A stretch of DNA of 64,000 nucleotides from JAXDMK01 sp963765955 (GCA_963765955.1 CAVXYA010000002.1:1504810-1568809); one strand, 5' to 3'; numbered from the stretch's first letter, positions 35,680 to 44,565 are shown. The notes: a model not told the origin generated them from the sequence alone. Translations and numbers: made by a program.

Positions 35680-36989
35680 GCGTGTTCGAGCTGGGCCATC
35701 CCCTCGACGTCGACCTCGCCGACCTGGCCGGCGGGGTGCTCGACGACGCCCGGGCGGCCGAGATCGAGGCCCACCTCAGCGAGTGCCTGTCCTGCCGGCT
35801 CAAGCTCGAACGCCTCATCGGGGCGTCCCCGGCGGCGCCCATCGTGGATCGGCCCCTCGCATCGCCTGCCTTCACGGTGCCGACCGGTGAGAGCGCCGAG
35901 GCGCCCGCCGTCGGCGACATGTGGCTGACCGGGTCGGAGCCTCGCCTGCTGGTGGTCGTGATGGGGGAAGAGGAGGGCAGGCTCCTCGTCGCACCCGTCA
36001 CCTTCGACGTGGAGGCAGCCGACGACGAGACGCTGGTCGTCGACGCCGGGCACTCCCCTCTGCACACCGCCCTCGCCATCCACCCCCGGCTGGCCACGGA
36101 GGTGCCCCGAACGGTCCTCGGCGAGCGGATCGGCTCCTTCGGATCGAGGGCCGCCCTGGCCGATGTCATGGACGCCGCGACCAGCGGCGCCCCCATCGTC
36201 GACGCCACCGACCCGAGGCTGGATGTCCGCCAGCACCTGGCCGACCGGCTCGGGTCGATCGAGGAGCAGGCGCCCGACCCCGGCACCCGGTCCGACGCCC
36301 CCGCGGCCCGCCCCGAGCACCTCCGGTCGGCGCTCATCGGCGACCTGCGCGCCCTGCGGGGCCACATCTGCACCGTCCGCCCCCAGTACGACTGGGGCGA
36401 CGTGCTGGCCGCCCACCAGGCGGGGTGGGAGCCGATCGCCACCATCGACGAGATCGGCGTCGTCCTCGTGGTGTTCGACACGCCCCACGGCCTGGTCGAC
36501 GAAGGCGACTTCCACGCCGCCCGGTCGGTGCTCACCCGCTTCAACGGCACCGCCCTCGTGGTGCTGGCCCGGGCCGTGAGCGACCTGGCCGAGGTCTTCG
36601 ACTCGTCGGCCCTCAACCACGGGATCGACGCTCCCTCCGGGCGGCATACTCCGCCCCGTCCGCTCATCTCGGGACTGGCCCCGTTCGACGCCATCGGCAA
36701 GTTCCTCGACCAGAACACGGGCGCCCGGGCCGCCGCCCCCGCATCCAGGGGTCCGGTGACCAGGGTCGACGTGGGCGACATCCTGCGAGAGGCGGCGGGC
36801 GCCGCCCTCGACGAGGCCGTCCGCCAGAGCGCCCGCTTCAAGATCGCCCCCAAGCGGCGGGGCTACGAGTCGGTCGCCGACGCACGGGAGCCGTTCGCGG
36901 CGGCCTTGGGCCGGGCCTTCGGGACCGGGTCGGTCGTGGAGGGCCTGGTCGGCATCGACGCCGACGACGCTCCGGAGGACACCGAGTGA
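35676..36989 (+). CDS. Protein with N-terminal anti-sigma-like zinc motif
   Basis: A 437-residue soluble protein. Residues 1-48 hold a zf-HC2/ZAS-like segment (DLADLAGGVLDDARAAEIEA, then HLSECLSCRLKLERL) with H33, C37 and C40 as the H-x3-C-x2-C zinc ligands found in anti-sigma factors. The remainder (LLVVVMGEEEGRLLVAPVTF, TALAIHPRLATEVPRTVLGE, GFPYDWGD-like HICTVRPQYDWGDVLAAHQA) is not recognised. No membrane segment is present, unlike most ZAS anti-sigma factors. The direct neighbour upstream is sigma-like, so a sigma/anti-sigma pair is a reasonable hypothesis. It shares 4-bp overlaps with both neighbours. Confidence 0.6.
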   Translation: MSVFELGHPLDVDLADLAGGVLDDARAAEIEAHLSECLSCRLKLERLIGASPAAPIVDRPLASPAFTVPTGESAEAPAVGDMWLTGSEPRLLVVVMGEEEGRLLVAPVTFDVEAADDETLVVDAGHSPLHTALAIHPRLATEVPRTVLGERIGSFGSRAALADVMDAATSGAPIVDATDPRLDVRQHLADRLGSIEEQAPDPGTRSDAPAARPEHLRSALIGDLRALRGHICTVRPQYDWGDVLAAHQAGWEPIATIDEIGVVLVVFDTPHGLVDEGDFHAARSVLTRFNGTALVVLARAVSDLAEVFDSSALNHGIDAPSGRHTPPRPLISGLAPFDAIGKFLDQNTGARAAAPASRGPVTRVDVGDILREAAGAALDEAVRQSARFKIAPKRRGYESVADAREPFAAALGRAFGTGSVVEGLVGIDADDAPEDTE

Positions 36990-38782
36990 TCCGGCACATC
37001 GCCCTCGAGAACTGGCGGGCCTACCGCAACCTCGACTTCGACGTGCTGCCCGGCACCACCTTCCTGGTGGCACCCAATGGCGTGGGCAAGAGCTCGCTGC
37101 TGGAAGCGGTCCGGTGGGTGCTGGCCACGGGCACCGTCGAGCACAAGGCGTCGATGATCCGCCAGGGCCACAAGGAGGCGACCGCCGCCGTCACCCTCGA
37201 CGTGGGCGACGGCTGGCTGGAGGTCGTCCGTTCCCTCCGGGCCAAGGGCACCCGCCTCACGGCCGCCACCACCGCCAGCCTGGACGGGCGGCCGGTCGAC
37301 GAGGCGGAGGCGGTGCGGTTGCTGGAGGAGTCGTGGTCGGCCGACCCCCGGTTCGTGTCCCGCACCGCCTTCCTCACCGAGGACCTCCGGCGTGACGCCG
37401 AGGAGCCGAACCTGCGCACCCATTTGTGCCGGGCCTACTCCCTCGACGACCTGCAACGGGCCATCGCCGAGATCGAGCCGGTGCTCAGCCAGCTGTCCCG
37501 CAGCCTGAAGGCGTCGCGCGCCGAGCTGTCGGGGACGGCGGAGCAGCTGCGCCAGGCCCGGGAGGAGCAGACCACGCTGGGAGTCCAGGTGGCGGCGGCA
37601 CGGGAGACGGTGGACGCGGCCCGTGAGGCCCATGTCGAGGCCCGGGCCGCGCTCGACCGGGGCCGGGCGGCGGCGGCGCAGCAGGCAGCAGCCGTCGCCT
37701 GGCGGGAGAGCCACGAACGCCTTCGGGACGAGGCATCCACGACCGGCCTCGTCCCGAAGGCGGACCTGGGCCAGCCGCCAGCCGACGAGGGCGAACCCCT
37801 GTCCCTCGCGGTGGCCCTGGCCGCCCTGGAGGAGGAGCTCGACGCCCAGGTGGAGTCCCTCCGCCACCAGCGGGCGGCGGTGCGGGCCCGGCTGGAGGCG
37901 GCCGAGGCCGCGCTGGCCACGTTGCTCGAGGCGGGCGCCGCCTGCCCCGTGTGCCTGCGAGAGCTCGACGACGACAGCCGGGTACGGGCCGAGCACCTCC
38001 ATCGCGACGCCCTGGAGGCGGCCGGCACCATGCTGGCCGGCCTCGACGACCCGTCCCCCGCGGCCACCCTCGACGCGGTGCGGGCCCTGGCCCGGCGGGC
38101 GGCGGCGCTGGGTGCTCCCCCCGAGGAACCGGCGGCCGACCCGCTCGACGAGCTGGTCGAGGCCGAGCGGGCGGCGATGGCGGTGCTGGAGACGGCGGTC
38201 GCCGCACTCCGGGAGGCGGAGCTGAAGGAGCAGGCGGCGGGGGCGAAGGTCGAGGCCATCCGCACCGACCTGGAGACGGCCAGCGCCCTCACCGAGCAAT
38301 ACCGGGAAGAGGCGCTGTTGGAGGCGGCCAAGTCAGCGCTCAACCAGACCATCACCACCGTCCTCGGCCGCCAGCTGCAGCCGGTGGCGGCCGAGGTCAA
38401 CCGCCGGTGGGAGGCGGTGTTCCCCGACCGTCCCAACCTGCACGTGCTGCCCGACGGGCAGATGTCGAGGGTGATCGACGGCGACCAGCTCGAGTTCGGG
38501 GCGTTCAGCGCCGGCGAGCAGACCGTCGCCAAGCTGATGATGCGGCTCACCACCCTGCTGGCGACCACGACGGTGCCGTTCTGCTGGGTCGACGAGCCGC
38601 TGGAGCACCTCGATCCGGTGTCCCGCCAGCTGGTGGCCAGCACCCTCGCCCACCTGAGCTCGCCCGGGGGACTCGAGCAGATCTTCGTCACCACCTACGA
38701 GGAGCCCCTCGCCCGCCGCCTGGCCGAACTCCAACCGGACCGCGTGCGGGTGCAGTATCTGCGCACCGAACCGTCCCGCTGA
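36986..38782 (+). CDS. Rad50-like ATPase with zinc hook
   Basis: A 598-residue SMC/Rad50/RecF-type ATPase. The N-terminal lobe starts VIRHIALENWRAYRNLDFDV and has Walker A APNGVGKSS (residues 30-38). A short coiled coil rich in Ala, Arg and Glu follows to about residue 310, broken by a CPVC zinc hook (C320 and C323), then the returning coil. The C-terminal lobe has FGAFSAGEQTVAKLMMRLTT (signature) and FCWVDEPLEHLDPVSRQLVA (Walker B with catalytic Glu). The coils are much shorter than in SbcC/Rad50. No SbcD/Mre11 nuclease lies nearby. GTG overlaps the stop of the zinc-motif gene. In this operon it is the likely DNA-sensing or DNA-loading engine. Confidence 0.9.
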   Translation: MIRHIALENWRAYRNLDFDVLPGTTFLVAPNGVGKSSLLEAVRWVLATGTVEHKASMIRQGHKEATAAVTLDVGDGWLEVVRSLRAKGTRLTAATTASLDGRPVDEAEAVRLLEESWSADPRFVSRTAFLTEDLRRDAEEPNLRTHLCRAYSLDDLQRAIAEIEPVLSQLSRSLKASRAELSGTAEQLRQAREEQTTLGVQVAAARETVDAAREAHVEARAALDRGRAAAAQQAAAVAWRESHERLRDEASTTGLVPKADLGQPPADEGEPLSLAVALAALEEELDAQVESLRHQRAAVRARLEAAEAALATLLEAGAACPVCLRELDDDSRVRAEHLHRDALEAAGTMLAGLDDPSPAATLDAVRALARRAAALGAPPEEPAADPLDELVEAERAAMAVLETAVAALREAELKEQAAGAKVEAIRTDLETASALTEQYREEALLEAAKSALNQTITTVLGRQLQPVAAEVNRRWEAVFPDRPNLHVLPDGQMSRVIDGDQLEFGAFSAGEQTVAKLMMRLTTLLATTTVPFCWVDEPLEHLDPVSRQLVASTLAHLSSPGGLEQIFVTTYEEPLARRLAELQPDRVRVQYLRTEPSR

Positions 38783-38797
38783 CAGGAGACCGCACCG

Positions 38798-39220
38798 ATG
38801 GACTTGAGGCTCGAGCTTGTAATCATCCCCGTCTCCGACGTCGACCGGTCCAAGGCCTTCTACGTCGATCAGCTCGGCTTCAACCTCGACGTCGACCACC
38901 AGGTGAGCGACGAGTTCCGCGTCGTCCAGATGACGCCCCCCGGCTCGGCCTGCTCGATCACCATCGGCAAGGGGCTGACCGACGCCGCCCCGGGCTCGTA
39001 CCGGGGCATCCACCTGTGCGTCGACGACATCGAGGCGGCCCGGGACGAGCTGGTGGGGCGGGGGGTCGACGTCGGCGCCATCCGCCACTTCGTGGGCGGC
39101 GAGTGGAAGCCGGGCCCCGACCCCGACCACCGCCGGTACAACTCCTTCGCCGACTTCAGCGACCCCGACGGCAACACGTGGGTCCTGCAGGAGGCCAAGA
39201 AGCAGGACCCGGAGCCGTGA
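38798..39220 (+). CDS. VOC-family protein
   Basis: A 140-residue glyoxalase-like protein: LRLELVIIPVSDVDRSKAFY, DQLGFNLDVDHQVSDEFRVV, LTDAAPGSYRGIHLCVDDIE and NSFADFSDPDGNTWVLQEAK. These fit the type often annotated as glyoxalase superfamily. It starts 15 bp after the Rad50-like gene, so it is co-transcribed with that operon or follows closely. A functional tie to it is not evident, because such genes are common strays. Confidence 0.9.
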   Translation: MDLRLELVIIPVSDVDRSKAFYVDQLGFNLDVDHQVSDEFRVVQMTPPGSACSITIGKGLTDAAPGSYRGIHLCVDDIEAARDELVGRGVDVGAIRHFVGGEWKPGPDPDHRRYNSFADFSDPDGNTWVLQEAKKQDPEP

Positions 39221-39221
39221 C

Positions 39222-39908
39222 CTACGAGCCAGGACCCCGGGAGAGCCGGTAGGCGAGGGCGGTCCGGACGGCTTCTGGGTCGGTCTCGGGGTCGGTGTGC
39301 GGGTCGGCGGTCTCGGGATCGACGAAGGCGTCGTGGAGGCGGACGGCGAGGACGGCGTGCTGGGTGGCGTTGGCCGGGGCGGCCCCGTCGGGGAGGAGAT
39401 CGGCCCGCGCCCGCACGAATCGGGCCGCCGCCTGCACCGCGGCGTGCTCGATCCGGTCGACCTCGTCCGGGAAGTCGAACTGCCAGCGGCGAGCCCGGCG
39501 GGCGATAGGCGCTTGATCCGGGTCGTCGATCTCGACGCCGGCCGCGGGGAACACCCGGCAGTCGTAGGTGCGGCACGTACGGGGACGGTGCTCGTAGATC
39601 GAGCACCCGCCGTCGACGAGCATCGGGCAATGGCCGTTCTCGTCGTAGCCGAGGAGGACGTTGCCCCGGGGCATCCGGGGGGCCGGGAACAGCAGCTCGG
39701 CCGGGATGTGGGCGAGGGTGTCCGCCTCGTCGGCCCCGATGTGGACGAACTGGGACGACGTGCAGCAGGCGGTGCAACCGTCGCACGGCACATCCGAGAC
39801 GCCCTCGCCCCCGAGGGCACGCCGCAGGCCAGCCAGCCAGGCGGAGAAGCTTCCAGCCGGCAGCGGCCCGTCGTCGATCACGTCATCCCCGGGTGGGCGG
39901 CGCGGCAC
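39222..39908 (-). CDS. YkgJ-type zinc/iron-cluster cysteine protein
   Basis: A 228-residue protein of the YkgJ-family cysteine cluster type. The hallmark is CDGCTACCTSSQFVHIGADE, then YDENGHCPMLVDGGCSIYEH and RPRTCRTYDCRVFPA, giving at least eight clustered Cys that bind zinc or an iron-sulfur cluster. The second half is helical and unrecognised. GTG at 39908 is used because the upstream open frame reads through unrelated sequence. The stop lies 2 bp from the end of the convergent VOC gene. Function unknown. Confidence 0.85.
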   Translation of the reverse strand: MPRRPPGDDVIDDGPLPAGSFSAWLAGLRRALGGEGVSDVPCDGCTACCTSSQFVHIGADEADTLAHIPAELLFPAPRMPRGNVLLGYDENGHCPMLVDGGCSIYEHRPRTCRTYDCRVFPAAGVEIDDPDQAPIARRARRWQFDFPDEVDRIEHAAVQAAARFVRARADLLPDGAAPANATQHAVLAVRLHDAFVDPETADPHTDPETDPEAVRTALAYRLSRGPGS

Positions 39909-39950
39909 GAGACGCGACCCTAGGTGCCGGTGAGCCCGTAGATTTTGGTG

Positions 39951-40253
39951 ATGGCCTATCGCTTCCACTCCGTCCTGTGGATGCACACCGGCGACGCGGC
40001 CTGGCATTTCGTCACCCTTCCGACCGACGTCGCCGACGAGATCGACGATCTGACCGCGTCGAACCGCGCCGGGTTCGGGTCCGTCCGCGTCACCGCGACC
40101 ATCGGCGCCACGACCTGGAACACGTCGCTCTTCCCCGACACCGCAGCCGCGTCGTACGTCCTTCCGGTCAAGAAGCAGGTCCGGTCGCTCGAGGAGCTCC
40201 ACGACGGCGACCCGGTGGAGGTGACCGTCGAGCTGGTCGCCGAGCCGTCATGA
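39951..40253 (+). CDS. DUF1905-domain protein
   Basis: A 100-residue protein (ATG at 39951; MAYRFHSVLWMHTGDAAWHF, VTLPTDVADEIDDLTASNRA, GFGSVRVTATIGATTWNTSL, FPDTAAASYVLPVKKQVRSL). This is the DUF1905 beta-barrel fold found alone or fused to a YdeI-type OmdA helix. Function unknown. It is divergent from the YkgJ-type gene, 42 bp away. Confidence 0.88.
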   Translation: MAYRFHSVLWMHTGDAAWHFVTLPTDVADEIDDLTASNRAGFGSVRVTATIGATTWNTSLFPDTAAASYVLPVKKQVRSLEELHDGDPVEVTVELVAEPS

Positions 40254-40454
40254 GCATCGACGTGCGGGCCGAGATGGCCCCGGGTGATCTCCAGGCTGCT
40301 CCTGGGCGGCGACAAGAGCGGGCGAGGAGCGAGTGGTCGAGAGATCACTTGGCGTCTCGGGTCGAACATGAACAGAACCCCGCAGGGCGCCACCCTCCGA
40401 CGACCGCAGTCCTTCATGCTCAAGATGTTGCGACGTGCGGATCCGTTCGACCGT
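40254..40454. pseudogene. HigB/RelE toxin relic with inverted half
   Basis: The minus strand around 40345-40445 encodes degraded HigB/RelE text (MKDCGRRRVAPCGVLFMFDP then RRQVI), close to the intact toxin at 48130-48486. The piece that should follow, reading LLLGGDKSG, lies instead on the plus strand (40287-40330). The junction falls next to GTGATC. So this is a broken toxin copy whose tail has been inverted, with extra frameshifts. No start, stop or antitoxin survives. It lies between DUF1905 and the ferritin-associated protein. Confidence 0.55.
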
Positions 40455-41429
40455 TTAGAGGAGGGGCAGATCGATGCGGCCCCGGGTCCAGCCGAGGAGG
40501 AGATCGCCGTCCCACCCCCCCATCCAGAAGCGCGTGTGCCAGTCCTGATTCACATCCACGAACGGGGCGAGTGGTTTGCCGACGCTGGCGTCCCGGCCCC
40601 GGATCGGATGGTCCCAGATGCCCTGGAGCCCGAGCCGGTTCTCGATGAGGCCCGGGTCGGTGCCCCCGGAGGGCTTGGTGAAATCGTCGAGGACCCGGAC
40701 CCGCGCCCGGTAGCCAGCCGCGGTCAGCGGATCGAGCCCCGGATCGGACAGCCACAGCGACAGCAGCTGCTTTCGCTGGTTGAAGTAGCCGGTGAACAGG
40801 TTGTTGGCGTTGCCTGCCTTGGACTCTGACGGAAAGATGGTCTCGACCACCTCGTCGGACAGGTGGCGGTAGGCGACCGGCACGCGGGGGCCGAAGTCGC
40901 GGGGAGCGAGTTGCCAGATCTCGAGGTCGGGACGGGCGGGATCGAGGGGATCGCTCCGGCGCAGGTAGACGTCGTCCTGGCGACCGACCTGCAGGTCGAA
41001 CGGCACGATCGCGGGGGCGATGCGGTTGACCCCGTCGCCGACGATCTGGTTGCGCAGCTCGAAGCGAGGGCTCTGCATCAACCGGAGCTCGGCACCCTCG
41101 AGGAGGAGGCCAACGGCCGGATCGGGAGCGTTCTCGACCTGGGTCACCGTCACGCCGAACGGGCGTGGACTGCCGTCGGCGAGCGCGGCCAGATACGGCG
41201 GGAACGGCTGGCGGAACTCGTTGTCGGGAATCTGGTCGCGCTGGGTCCTGATGATTCGGTCGAAGTCGCCCTCTCGAGGCAACGCGACGGTGTAGCCGCT
41301 GGTCCCACGCCCTTCGAGGGTCGGATCCGGGTCGGTCGACATCCGACACTGCCAGAAGCCGTCGAAGTGGATCGTCATGGTGCCGGGCATGATGAGTCCC
41401 TCGATCTCAACCGGTCTGATGCCAGACAT
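40455..41429 (-). CDS. Unknown partner of ferritin-like protein
   Basis: A 324-residue protein with no recognised domain. Visible features: GTMTIHFDGFWQCRMSTDPD near the start, ADGSPRPFGVTVTQVENAPD, FELRNQIVGDGVNRIAPAIV, DDFTKPSGGTDPGLIENRLG and NQDWHTRFWMGGWDGDLLLG near the end. It is not membrane-bound and has no signal peptide. Its start overlaps the end of the ferritin-like gene by 23 bp on the same strand, so the two act together. In other genomes similar two-gene units flank VioB/RebD-like ferritin genes, but that is from memory. Role unknown. Confidence 0.7.
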   Translation of the reverse strand: MSGIRPVEIEGLIMPGTMTIHFDGFWQCRMSTDPDPTLEGRGTSGYTVALPREGDFDRIIRTQRDQIPDNEFRQPFPPYLAALADGSPRPFGVTVTQVENAPDPAVGLLLEGAELRLMQSPRFELRNQIVGDGVNRIAPAIVPFDLQVGRQDDVYLRRSDPLDPARPDLEIWQLAPRDFGPRVPVAYRHLSDEVVETIFPSESKAGNANNLFTGYFNQRKQLLSLWLSDPGLDPLTAAGYRARVRVLDDFTKPSGGTDPGLIENRLGLQGIWDHPIRGRDASVGKPLAPFVDVNQDWHTRFWMGGWDGDLLLGWTRGRIDLPLL

Positions 41430-42771
41430 TGAGGATGTTCATGCGCATCCGGCTCAGGTTCTGGGACAGGTAGGTGAGCGCGTCGCGGGCCGCGCCATCC
41501 GGCGCATCCTTCGCGAGGGTTGTCGCTCGGCTTCCGAGCGCGCCGACTCCGTCCACGTAGAGATCCATGTCCGTCCAGATCGGGATGGCGCCGCCGGTCC
41601 GGAACGCGGCGCCGGCACGCTCCGGCTGGCGGACGTCCTCGAAGGCGGGTTGGCGCGCCAGCAGCTCGCCCACAGGCCGGACGAACATGGTCATGAACGG
41701 GTAGTAGGCATTCTCGGAAAGAATGGCAACTCGCCGGTTTGCCTGCATCTCGGCCGTGGTCTTGACCGCCTCGACGGCGTCAAACATGCCGGAGTAGCCC
41801 CGGAAGGCCCAGAAGAACTCCTTGAGCATGATCAGCATCAGCCGGTAGCCCTCATCGAAAAAGTCCATCAGGGCGGCGCTGAATCCGTTGGTCACGACCG
41901 TCGCGCCCTCGGGAATGGGGGCGGTTCCGTCGTGGCTCACAGGATTGGTCACGACCGGCAAGTAGGGATCGAGGCCGAGCTCCGATGTCTCGAGGTAACT
42001 CTGCAGGACATCGTTGAAGCGGGCGAAGTGGGTGTCCTTCGAGAGCGGTGAGGCGCCGAGGCCCTCTCCTTGCGCCAGGATGAGGTCGACCGCCTGCCCG
42101 GCGGTGGTGCGAGAGGTCACCACGGGAATCTGCATCTGCAGCCCAAGCTCGACATCGGACGAGCTGATCTGGCGCTCGCCCTCGCCGGTGAACAGGTCGC
42201 TGGCGGGCAGGGTCGCGAACAGCTGCTGGATGTCGAGGTAGATGGTCTCGACCGCGGGCGGCGGCTCGAAGCCGGGGCCGCTCGGGCGCTCGAAGAACTG
42301 GAACCGGCGCAGCGCCTGCTCGTTGCATCGCTCGAGGATCATCGGGTTCTGCAGGAGCACCGCCAGCTTGGCGTCGGGAAAGTCGCCGTGCGAGAGGTGC
42401 GGCCGCTCGCCGATGGCGGTCAACAGGTTGGTGGCGATGGCGAGGTGCTCCATCTCCTGGCGAGCGACGTAGTACATCTCGTACGCCCAGTGCTGCGTTG
42501 CCGTCATGACGAGCTCGGCGACATCGCCCCGTGACTCCGCAGGGAAGTCGGTGGCGGTCCGGCGCAGCGAGAAGGCCGCGTACAGGTACTGGCAACAGAG
42601 CGAATGCTCCGCCTCCGACGCCTGGTGCAGCCGCTCGATCAGGTGGGCTCGCGTGGTCAACTTGGGTGGCTTTCGAAGCGAAGCGACGAGCGCGGGCTCG
42701 ACGCGATGGCCGTCGCGCGGCGAGGAAGCGTCCTGGTCACGCAGCGCGTCGCCAAATCTATACATGCTCAC
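41407..42771 (-). CDS. Ferritin-like (VioB/RebD-type) protein
   Basis: A 454-residue protein with a VioB/RebD-type ferritin-like domain: LTTRAHLIERLHQASEAEHS, LCCQYLYAAFSLRR, then QHWAYEMYYVARQEMEHLAI supply Glu and His ligands of a di-iron or haem-like site (EAEH and EMEH). The rest has PVVTNPVSHDGTAPIPEGAT and RVAILSENAYYPFMTMFVRP. Homologues couple arylpyruvate imines in violacein and rebeccamycin synthesis, yet no biosynthetic partner is present here. The start is GTG at 42771 or ATG at 42765. It forms a unit with the overlapping gene. Confidence 0.82.
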   Translation of the reverse strand: MSMYRFGDALRDQDASSPRDGHRVEPALVASLRKPPKLTTRAHLIERLHQASEAEHSLCCQYLYAAFSLRRTATDFPAESRGDVAELVMTATQHWAYEMYYVARQEMEHLAIATNLLTAIGERPHLSHGDFPDAKLAVLLQNPMILERCNEQALRRFQFFERPSGPGFEPPPAVETIYLDIQQLFATLPASDLFTGEGERQISSSDVELGLQMQIPVVTSRTTAGQAVDLILAQGEGLGASPLSKDTHFARFNDVLQSYLETSELGLDPYLPVVTNPVSHDGTAPIPEGATVVTNGFSAALMDFFDEGYRLMLIMLKEFFWAFRGYSGMFDAVEAVKTTAEMQANRRVAILSENAYYPFMTMFVRPVGELLARQPAFEDVRQPERAGAAFRTGGAIPIWTDMDLYVDGVGALGSRATTLAKDAPDGAARDALTYLSQNLSRMRMNILNVWHQTG

Positions 42772-43012
42772 GCAGGGGGCGCTTGGCTACGAGGCTCTCT
42801 TGTGGTTGGCGACCAGGTCGTACGTGAGGCGCAGACGCTGTCAGGCGGGGTCGCGTCGGTCTCGAGGGTGCCGGTCTGGTAGGCGAGCACGAGGCGCACC
42901 CGATCACCCAGGCTGCGCTTCTGCGGACCCAAAAGCCCGACCCGGCATCAGGCGACCGGCCCTCCAAAACACGACGCCGCTCGACAGCCCGGCGTGATTA
43001 GGCTCGCCTTCC

Positions 43013-43813
43013 ATGGGTCTCGCGGTGGCGGCAGAGCAACTCGTCAAGCGGTTCACCGGTCGGAGCGGGACGGTCGACGCGGTGCAGGGCGTCGACCTCC
43101 AGGTCGAGGAAGGGGAGGTCTTCGGCTTCCTCGGTCCCAACGGGGCGGGCAAGTCGACCACCGTGCGCATGCTCACCACGCTGACCACGATCACGTCGGG
43201 ATCGGCGAGGGTGGCGGGGATCGACGTGGCGTCGGATCCCGACGGCGTGCGCAAGGCCATCGGCGTCGCCCTCCAGGAGGCGGGCCTCGACCCCCGCCAG
43301 ACGGGGCGGGAGCTGCTGGTCCTGCAGGCCAAGCTGTTCGGCCACTCGTCGGCCGAGGCCACCGAGCGGGCCGCGCAGCTGCTGGAGCTGGTCGATCTGG
43401 TCGACTCCGCCGACCGGCGGATCAAGGGGTACTCGGGGGGGATGAAGCGGCGGCTCGACGTGGCCTCGGCCCTCGTCCACCGTCCGCAGGTCCTCTTCCT
43501 GGACGAGCCCACGACCGGACTCGACCCGGCCAGCCGGCTCACGGTGTGGGACGAGATGCGCCGCATCAACGCCGAGGGGACGACCATCTTCCTGACCACC
43601 CAGTACCTCGAGGAAGCGGACCAGCTGTGCAACCGGCTGGCCATCATCGACGATGGGCTCATCGTGCGGGAGGGGACGCCGCAGGCGTTGAAGACCGAGC
43701 TGCGCCAGCGGAAGAGCCTCGACCACGAGCCGACCCTCGACGAGGTGTTCATCGACGCCACCGGCCGAGTCCGGCAGCGGGTCGCCGGTCAGGTGCAGGA
43801 GGTCCAGGGATGA
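43013..43813 (+). CDS. DrrA-type ABC ATPase (second pair)
   Basis: A 266-residue DrrA-like ATPase: Walker A GPNGAGKST, signature YSGGMKRRLDVASALV, Walker B VLFLDEPTTGLD and switch TQYLEEADQLCNRL. The C-terminal part is shorter than in the 32362 gene but keeps EPTLDEVFIDATGR. It overlaps the permease ATG by 4 bp. The 240 bp upstream hold no gene; the promoter is expected there. Confidence 0.93.
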   Translation: MGLAVAAEQLVKRFTGRSGTVDAVQGVDLQVEEGEVFGFLGPNGAGKSTTVRMLTTLTTITSGSARVAGIDVASDPDGVRKAIGVALQEAGLDPRQTGRELLVLQAKLFGHSSAEATERAAQLLELVDLVDSADRRIKGYSGGMKRRLDVASALVHRPQVLFLDEPTTGLDPASRLTVWDEMRRINAEGTTIFLTTQYLEEADQLCNRLAIIDDGLIVREGTPQALKTELRQRKSLDHEPTLDEVFIDATGRVRQRVAGQVQEVQG

Positions 43814-44565
43814 GCGAATTCCTCGCGCTCAGCCGGCGGGCGATCCTGGAGGCGGTGCGGGTGCCGGAGCAACTGGTGCCGACGGTGTTCATCCCGCTGT
43901 TCTTCCTGGTCGTCAACGTCGGCCAGGCGGCCCGGATCTTCCCCTCCGGGCAGACCGGGTTCCTCGACGGCCAGAACTACGCCGCCTTCCAGCTGCCGGG
44001 CGCCCTCCTGCTGGCCGCCTCGTTCGGGAGCGCCGCCCTCTACCTGGTCGAGGACATCGAGGGTGGGTACTTCGACAAGCTGCGGGCGTCACCCGTCTCT
44101 CGGGTCACGATCGTCCTCCACCGGCTAGTGGCGGAGGGGGCCAAGACCGCCGCCATCGCCACCTTGATCGTGGTGGTGGCCCTGCCCTTCGGCATCTCGG
44201 TCGCCAGCGGCTTCCTCGGCTTCGTCCTGCTCCTCGTGCTGACGGCGGCGTGGGCGATGGTGTTCTCCGGATTCATGCAGCTCATCGCCCTCAAGTCCCG
44301 CAGCGCGGCGGCGACCCAGTCGGGATCGTTGATCTTCTTTCCATTGCTGTTCCTGACGCCGAACTTCGTCCCCCGAGACCTGCTCACCCGACCGATGGAG
44401 ATCGCCGCCACCTGGAACCCCGTGACCTACATCATGGAGGGGATGCGGGCGTTCGTCCTCGAGTCGTCCCCGTGGTCGGCGGCCGGCCGTGGCTTCCTCG
44501 TGGTGGGCGTCGCCGGGGTCGCCATGGTCGTCCTCAACGTCCGGACGATCCGCTCCTACGACTGA
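43810..44565 (+). CDS. DrrB-type ABC permease (second pair)
   Basis: A 251-residue ABC-2 permease with about six membrane helices. Start MSEFLALSRRAILEAVRVPE. Motifs: FQLPGALLLAASFGSAALYL, EDIEGGYFDKLRASPVSRVT, QSGSLIFFPLLFLTPNFVPR and NPVTYIMEGMRAFVLESSPW, which are the standard loops and helices of the family. With the ATPase at 43013 it forms a second DrrAB-type exporter in the window. Confidence 0.92.
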   Translation: MSEFLALSRRAILEAVRVPEQLVPTVFIPLFFLVVNVGQAARIFPSGQTGFLDGQNYAAFQLPGALLLAASFGSAALYLVEDIEGGYFDKLRASPVSRVTIVLHRLVAEGAKTAAIATLIVVVALPFGISVASGFLGFVLLLVLTAAWAMVFSGFMQLIALKSRSAAATQSGSLIFFPLLFLTPNFVPRDLLTRPMEIAATWNPVTYIMEGMRAFVLESSPWSAAGRGFLVVGVAGVAMVVLNVRTIRSYD

